A DNA stretch of 64,000 bases from Bryoerythrophyllum caledonicum (lineage: Eukaryota > Streptophyta > Bryopsida > Pottiales > Pottiaceae). Within the stretch, counting starts at the first letter, position 1. Each line of letters begins with the position of its first letter. Both the position numbers and the translations under genes were made by a program. The stretch lies in assembly GCA_963971425.1 (NCBI GenBank), contig OZ020515.1, positions 5,906,291-5,970,290 on the forward strand. Reading direction: 5' to 3'. This document shows, one piece after another, positions 57,873-64,000 of this stretch. The notes beneath the pieces are model-generated. The model saw only the letters and a program-made list of their open reading frames with translations. It was not told where the DNA came from and searched no databases.

Positions 57873-59799
57873 ATATTATGTGGGTCAATGAGCAAGAGCT
57901 AAAATAGCATCGCAAATGACAACATCATCATTTGATGGTGCCTCATCGCAGTAGGGAACATCGTCATTATTGGCAACTTCATAGTCGCCATGTTTATATT
58001 CTCCATCGCTACCATCTGTGGTCCAATAGCCCTCGACTTCCAAGTTTTCATTTCGAAGCTCCACAATTGTTTCACCATTGCAACGTGAGTCAAAAGAAAA
58101 ATAACCTTAATTGTGTGAGGCCTCACAATCAAAGCACATTGGATAAGTTTATGGATAAAATGCTTCACAAAATTTACATGATTGTTGATGATCATCATCA
58201 TACAATTTGGTTTGTTTTGTGAAATTTGTACAATCATTGACCGAGTGCATGTTTATGGAAAATCAAGATTTATGTTGATTTTTTTCATTGAACTAACCTT
58301 GATGGAAATATAATGTCTAATTTTAGTATCTAACCTTACAAAATTGAATTTAACAAAATTGACTTAAATTTGGAGAGAATTTGTGTAACATCCAACAATT
58401 AATGGTAGATTAGATAATAGTGTTAAAGGTTATTGAATAACATTGGTATTGAAAATTGTGGATTTAGAAAGGTGTAGTTATTTATCAATCAATAGTTTCA
58501 TGCAAGAAAATTCATACTTTTGATGAAAGAGGTTCAAATGTGTACTAGGTTGATAAGTTTTCATGGACACATAATACATGAAATAAACATTTGTGCATGA
58601 TTTTTATGATTTTTGCGTTTGTCTACTTGATGTACAAAAATGTTCCAAAAACTTTCGAGAATTTAAATGGAAGTTTTGTATGCGATAAGAGATCAACAAT
58701 CACATATTACCAATGAAGAATCTTTTGGAGACAAATTTCAATCAAATTTTAAGATCACATTTATTGTGCATGTGTCAGAAATACAACATAGTACGTGGTA
58801 TTGTATTTGTAGCTCCTCATTGTAATTAAGTGAATTTGACGTATTTTGTGATGTATTCCCACCTTTTCCATCAGTTCTATAACTCCAAATTGTGATTTGA
58901 TTTTTTGCAAAGTATGCTTGTAATGTGTGCAAATCTCAACTTCAAATTACACAATTTCATGCAAATTGGGATTTAACACATCCACGGACCACATTTGGGA
59001 AACAACATTCACTTGAAAAATTGGCAGAAATTTCCGAATTAAGTGTAGATATCTACACTCTTTTCTGATCCCTATTTCTGTAACAATGAAATATATGACT
59101 TCAAATATAGGCTACAAACAAACATATGAATAGGAATCAACTATAAAGCTTTCAAGTCTTTATACCTTATGTATTAAATGTCCCAACGTGCTGCCGATGG
59201 TCATGTATTCTACATGTATGGTGTCGAATTTGAACATGAAAAGATTCACATATTCAAATGACCTCCAAAATGAAAGATGTAAATTGAAGAATCCTCAATC
59301 CAAAGGTGTAATCCAAAGGTGTACGTCTTGCTAAACTTTAATACATATTTATATTCTACAGAGTAAAATACGTGACCGTATATGGGGTCGTTTAAGGCTT
59401 AACAAAGAAAGGGCTTCAAAGGAGAGATTTGTAGATTTCATACTAAACTCCTAATTTCTACTGAATCAGAGAAGTAACTCTGTACTTTAAGCTAATCAAC
59501 CAGAGTGATTTACAACGAAAGAAATTGCTATGAAATCTGCCTCAAAGCTAAACTACAACACCAACAAGGTAAAAAAGAGATGCAGGAAAGGTGACATAAC
59601 GTATAAAAACAATCAAGCAAAAGGCAACTTTCATATATTGGTAAGCAAAAAAGCTGCGGAGAAACCCACCGGAAAACGAGACTACAAGACTTGGGAGATA
59701 TATGTACTAAAGCTAGGTGAACACCACAGAGGCCCGTACCTCGGGTAGTGGATAAAAGAATAGATGGTCTTGAGAGATCAACAGGCAAGTCGAAAATTA
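57873..59799. other. Intergenic region between the MITE and the HRD1 gene
   Basis: AT-rich DNA with no supported gene. The end next to 59799 would include the 3' untranslated region of HRD1. Confidence 0.4.
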
Positions 59800-62700
59800 T
59801 CATGAGTGGTTATGATCAGATTGCCTTTCATCGGTGATGTCCACTTCATCCCTGTTGTCAGCCTGGACCGGAGGAGAGGAGAGTTGAGCAGAGGCTTGCT
59901 CCTTTGGAGTCAGCAGAGACGCCAGATCATGCGCCCGTGTAGTTGCGTCTGAGGACGAGGGTGGGATTATTTCTTCATCTTTCTCGCCGACAGGCGCCTT
60001 CCCCTTCACATCCACTACGGGTGTCTCCACGTTCTCCTGCTGCGACGATCCCAGCCCGGCCTCTGGAGTGATGCTGCTCAGTTGACGCTGCAGGACCATT
60101 GCTGATTGCAGCTGCTTCTGCGTGGTCTGCGAGAATAAGGGATGACTGGTAAGTGCAGGATCAATAATCAATGACTGACCCAAGGTGGTGATCAACGATT
60201 ACACGCAGACGTGAGAAATACTTCAGTGTAATGCTTGATGGAGAGCAAGATCAATGATCAAGGACTGACCCACATCACCCAAACCACAGAAGTAGTGCAC
60301 AGAACGACATACCTCGATGTAATTCTCCAGATGTTTGAGCTGGATCTGAAGCAAGGATGAATTTATGCTCGATCCAGTCTGACGTTCTGAATCTGCAGGG
60401 GCTGGTGATGCTTGGGCATCTTGAGCTTGTTGTTGTGAAGGAAAGCCAGCCGATGGAACGTAACCATACATGTACATTTGACAAAACTGTGCGGAAGCAT
60501 TTAATGTTCTTTGCTGCTGGCTTGAGTTTGATTGGCTGTCCGAGGTGCCGCTTAGCCCAGCTTCGTTACCCGGCTCTACAGAAGCACCGGAGTGACCAGC
60601 TTGAGAACCACCGACTAGAGCTGCTTGGGGAATCATTGGTATGTATACCGGGCACCTGTACACAAAGTGAATGAATCAATAATCATGAGACTTATCACGA
60701 AGTACGCATTTCAAAGTACTCCTAAGTAGACGACATCAGAGTAGAAATCAGAATATCAAAACCATATTTGAATTAGTTGGAGAAATCAAGATACTCCAAT
60801 CCCGCAATATTTTCTTTGGATTAACAGGCATTCTTTCGGACTGGCAACAAGAATTCGTCGGTTATTTTTTCCGTATTCCCACGTCTGCCCTACAACGTGA
60901 TAGCGTTTGCAGGTGTTCCACTGCAAGACACTAGTAGTTGGACTTCTCTAAGAAATTCATTGGTTGAATAACGTCTCGAAGTGAGTTAAGATTCACTTGC
61001 AACATCATCTGCATCCAAGTTAGGATCGATCCATCTACCCCTACAGAGTAAATTTTAGGTGTTATCATCCACTTTATATCTTTACATGGAAAGGCCAAGA
61101 ATCGGATACTCCCAACTGGTTCGCAAATTGTCTAAAGAATGAGAATGAAAATGACGTACCATGCCATGTTGCCATGCTGCACTGCAAGAGATGTAGTTCC
61201 TGAGCGAGACTGATTGTTGGCCGCCGCAGCAGCTTGCATATACAGTGGATGTCGCATGTAAACAGATGGACCAGTCCCTGGCCATTGAGCCACTGCCTGT
61301 CCTTGAAAAGGGCGCCTATCAGGAGCACCACCTTGCCCTGCCCACCACGTTCAAAGTTGATTAAGACATTTGCTTTCCATGAGTACGTGAGATGCAGAAG
61401 GAAAGAATGCAAAGTTCGACATTCAGACCTTATCGCAACAGACTAATCTTCTAGTTTAGATAACAAACCTTCAACTGGTGGCTGGTCGTGCTGAAGACCG
61501 TGCTGATGCGCTGCTGGGGCTTCTGTTGGGCTTGCTGGAACAGGATCAGCAGCAGAAACAGGCCCTCGACATGTGGGGCAAGTCTGTTGCCGCTCAAGCC
61601 AGGATCGCAAGCAATGGACATGGAAAAAATGTCCACATGGGAGCTTTTTAGCCGCCGACATTTCCTCTCGACATATAATACAGGTCGCATCACTACTGTA
61701 CAGGCAACAAATTTCATCGGAGAGCAGTCAGCAACAACATAGTGATTTGATTACAAAAAGTTTATTTAGAACACCTTCATAGTGCTGAATAGCAACTCCA
61801 GTGCCTCGTAAAGGGCGTAAAAATAGAAGGTACACATTATAGGCTATAGATCAAACAGTAAGTTCAAAAGCTGTGACTCGTAAGAGAGAGCTTAAACATG
61901 AAACCAGAAGCCATACCGTCCAAGTTCTTCCTCAGTAGCATCAGGGAATCGATCATTCATGTTGGAGGTAATCTTCCGGTACCGTATAAAATCTGCAACT
62001 CGAGCTTTGAAATTTCTGAAGGTTTCATAAAGCTCACGTACAAGGTGCAGAGGAAGACCATAATGTCTACAACCACAAAAAAATCAACGACAAATGTAAG
62101 GAAATAATATTCCAACTCCAGTTAGCACGAACAGCTATGTTAACAATGTTTCACTAATAAAAGGAGAGAACTTCCAGTTAAATAAAGTGTGAAACGGATA
62201 ATGTTCTGATTTAGTATTTAAAACACTGGATAATCTCCCTATCGATACACATTACAACATAGTCAATGTGGAATCGTTCACATAGCTTGTGGTTAATAAG
62301 CAACGACAGGCGAGACCTAACCACACTATCCATGGAGCGTCAAAATACTGTCAGAGGGACACTATAGAGCGGACAATGCAGAGCCATAGATAAGCAAAAA
62401 TAGGCAATAAACCCAATCACTCCACACGAAGACATAGCTTAAATCTCATCTCAACTGGGAAGAGTCGGCTTACATGAATATCACAAGGAAGAAGAAAAGA
62501 TACAGAGATAGGTGCAGCAGGTCTCGCACAAGCTCTAGGTAGAAGATGTACACAGCTTTGTTGTCCCACTGGCCCTCCATTACCATGTCTCCCACGTATA
62601 AAACATATTTAAAAAAAGTCGCTACTGTAGATGTGGCCAAAATCACATACCTGCAGAGAATTGCACAACATGAATTCAGAAACTCTGAGAAAGTGAACTA

Positions 62701-63680
62701 GTACTGAAGCTTAAAAAGAACCTAGTTGGACAATGTAATGGCTACAATCTAGTATACGAACATCGATGCCGGAGTGATCAAAGCGCTGGAGCGTAGCTGA
62801 TAACTGAAAGGATCCTTAAAAATCTGTGATGATAGGAAAACCTAAATATCTCACATAATAGCACGCGGTCCAACAATAACTGATGAATTTCTGTAATCCT
62901 CGACGTTCTCTAGAGATGAATACGGAAGAAAATTCTAAATTCATGGCGACAACAGAGCACGGGCCATATGTCAACGAAAATAGTTCTCTACTAAAATTCA
63001 GCTACTAAAATAAATAAAAAGATGTGCAACCAATCCTCCTAGCACAAGCGTTGTGCCCCGCTATGAATGTCAATATGAGATACTAACTCCCATTCTCAAA
63101 GGCAAGAACATCCACATCAATTGACAAGTACAGGTAGGGTTACTCACTCAAACGCAAAGAAGAGCGACACTGATGCTTTCCGCGTACGCAGAAGGTGCGC
63201 GACAGAGAAGTGAAGAAACAAAATATCAAGAGCTAGCAGGAGTGCCATGAATGTAATTATTCGGAAATGCGACAGCCTCGATACGGACGGGGTGGTTTCA
63301 ATATACTCCACTCTCTTTTGCGAGAGCCAGTGGAAAGCCTTGATGAATAGAAGCACGGTGATCATAGCCACGAACGTCACATTGAATTCTTCTCTGAAAA
63401 TCGTCATCGCAAACAGAATCTCCATAACCTCACGCCACGACTGCTCATTCAAGCGCTCCACCTCCGCCTCTCGCAGGCTCCCAAGGAACACGGTCTTCAC
63501 CGCTTGCCACAATATGCACATAAGCACCAGCGCCATATTCAGAAGCAGAACTAGGCTGATCTTCGACGTCGCCAGGTACAGCATTGCAGGGTAGAACTGC
63601 TCTCTACTCCTGAATGCATGAACGATAATAGCCAACGCGCTCCCGGCGCTGAGCACCGCATACCGCCCTAATTGCACCAT
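59800..63680 (-). CDS. HRD1: HRD1/synoviolin ER-membrane RING E3 ubiquitin ligase, seven exons
   Basis: Coding exons in transcript order: 63680-63148, 62650-62474, 62066-61917, 61695-61469, 61331-61160, 60655-60313 and 60126-59800. All introns are GT-AG and the phases join cleanly to 643 codons (642 aa). Exons 1-3 encode the multi-spanning ER membrane domain (start MVQLGRYAVL; FHWLSQKRVEYIE; QWDNKAVYIFYLELV; RYRKITSNMNDRFPDATEEE). Exon 4 carries the RING-H2 finger: CIIC, CGHFFHVHC, CPTC. Exons 5-7 are Gln/Ser/Ala-rich and disordered. HRD1 ubiquitinates misfolded proteins exported from the endoplasmic reticulum (ERAD). The start agrees with the family N-terminus; a longer upstream frame to 63836 looks like leader. 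Compared with family members it has a fully conserved membrane and RING part and a long tail. No defect is seen. Confidence 0.93.
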
Positions 63681-64000
63681 CCTCGCAAACAACTGTAATC
63701 CTCGAATCTGCTCACACCCTACACCAAATCCGCCTCCCGCAACACATCTCCTCCTCCTCAGATCCCTACATCCCGCGCCTCCCTCGCCATCCAAATTCAC
63801 TTCCTCCACTCCACTAAACCCTAACCAGAGATCCAAGTACTCACTGAAGCCACCAAACCACGCGCGCCTTCACACCGATCAACTCCCGCGCCAAAAAGCA
63901 CCGCATCACTGCGTCCACCGCTCAACCAACCGGTTCCCCACGCCTTCACTCATCAAAAATTCACAAAAGACCCTCAAAAAAAACATGCCAACCGCTCAAT
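63681..64000 (-). promoter_or_regulatory. HRD1 5' leader and promoter region
   Basis: C-rich (on plus) sequence upstream of the HRD1 ATG, consistent with a leader. No TATA box was recognised. The region runs off the window. Confidence 0.4.

Overview
The window looks like nuclear DNA of a plant-lineage eukaryote. One gene on the right has seven exons with GT-AG introns, and almost everything else is mobile-element DNA separated by long AT-rich or satellite-like spacers. A Ty3-type retroelement with a DNMT3-like cytosine methyltransferase, a class I recall being reported from streptophyte (charophyte) algae, points to a Chara- or Klebsormidium-like alga. That is inference, not proof.

Layout. 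0-4 kb: a broken protein-kinase-like gene with an RGG-rich N-terminus lies between two arrays built on AGTCCGC. 5-6 kb: an 18-bp GTATACCCGGGGCAGGGT array. 6.2-14.1 kb: a Ty3/gypsy element in the order gag (two zinc knuckles), protease, DNMT3-like methyltransferase, reverse transcriptase, RNase H, integrase, PHD finger, crippled by about 11 stop codons and at least three frame changes. 14.1-21.7 kb: a CCGGA-rich block with two decayed unknown reading frames, tandem arrays and a TTCTAGAA (heat-shock-element-like) array. 21.7-26.2 kb: dead PIF/Harbinger and Tc1/mariner transposases. 26-42 kb: mostly non-coding, filled with small inverted-repeat elements, including a family with TTAA target duplications, and a 1.8-kb fold-back palindrome. 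42.4-55.4 kb: a ~13-kb DNA transposon, defined by matching terminal inverted repeats, carrying an intact 1,076-aa DDE-like (DUF7869-type) protein and a divergent, broken ~1,300-aa companion gene. 55.5-56.3 kb: a small broken gene. 57.35-57.87 kb: a PIF/Harbinger MITE. 59.8-63.7 kb: a complete HRD1/synoviolin ER-associated ubiquitin ligase gene on the minus strand, the only clear host housekeeping gene.

The strongest candidates for an undescribed system are the ~13-kb two-gene DUF7869-type transposon and the methyltransferase-plus-PHD Ty3 element. Almost every in-frame stop in the decayed genes could come from a sense codon by one C-to-T or G-to-A change, as expected from deamination of methylated cytosines.
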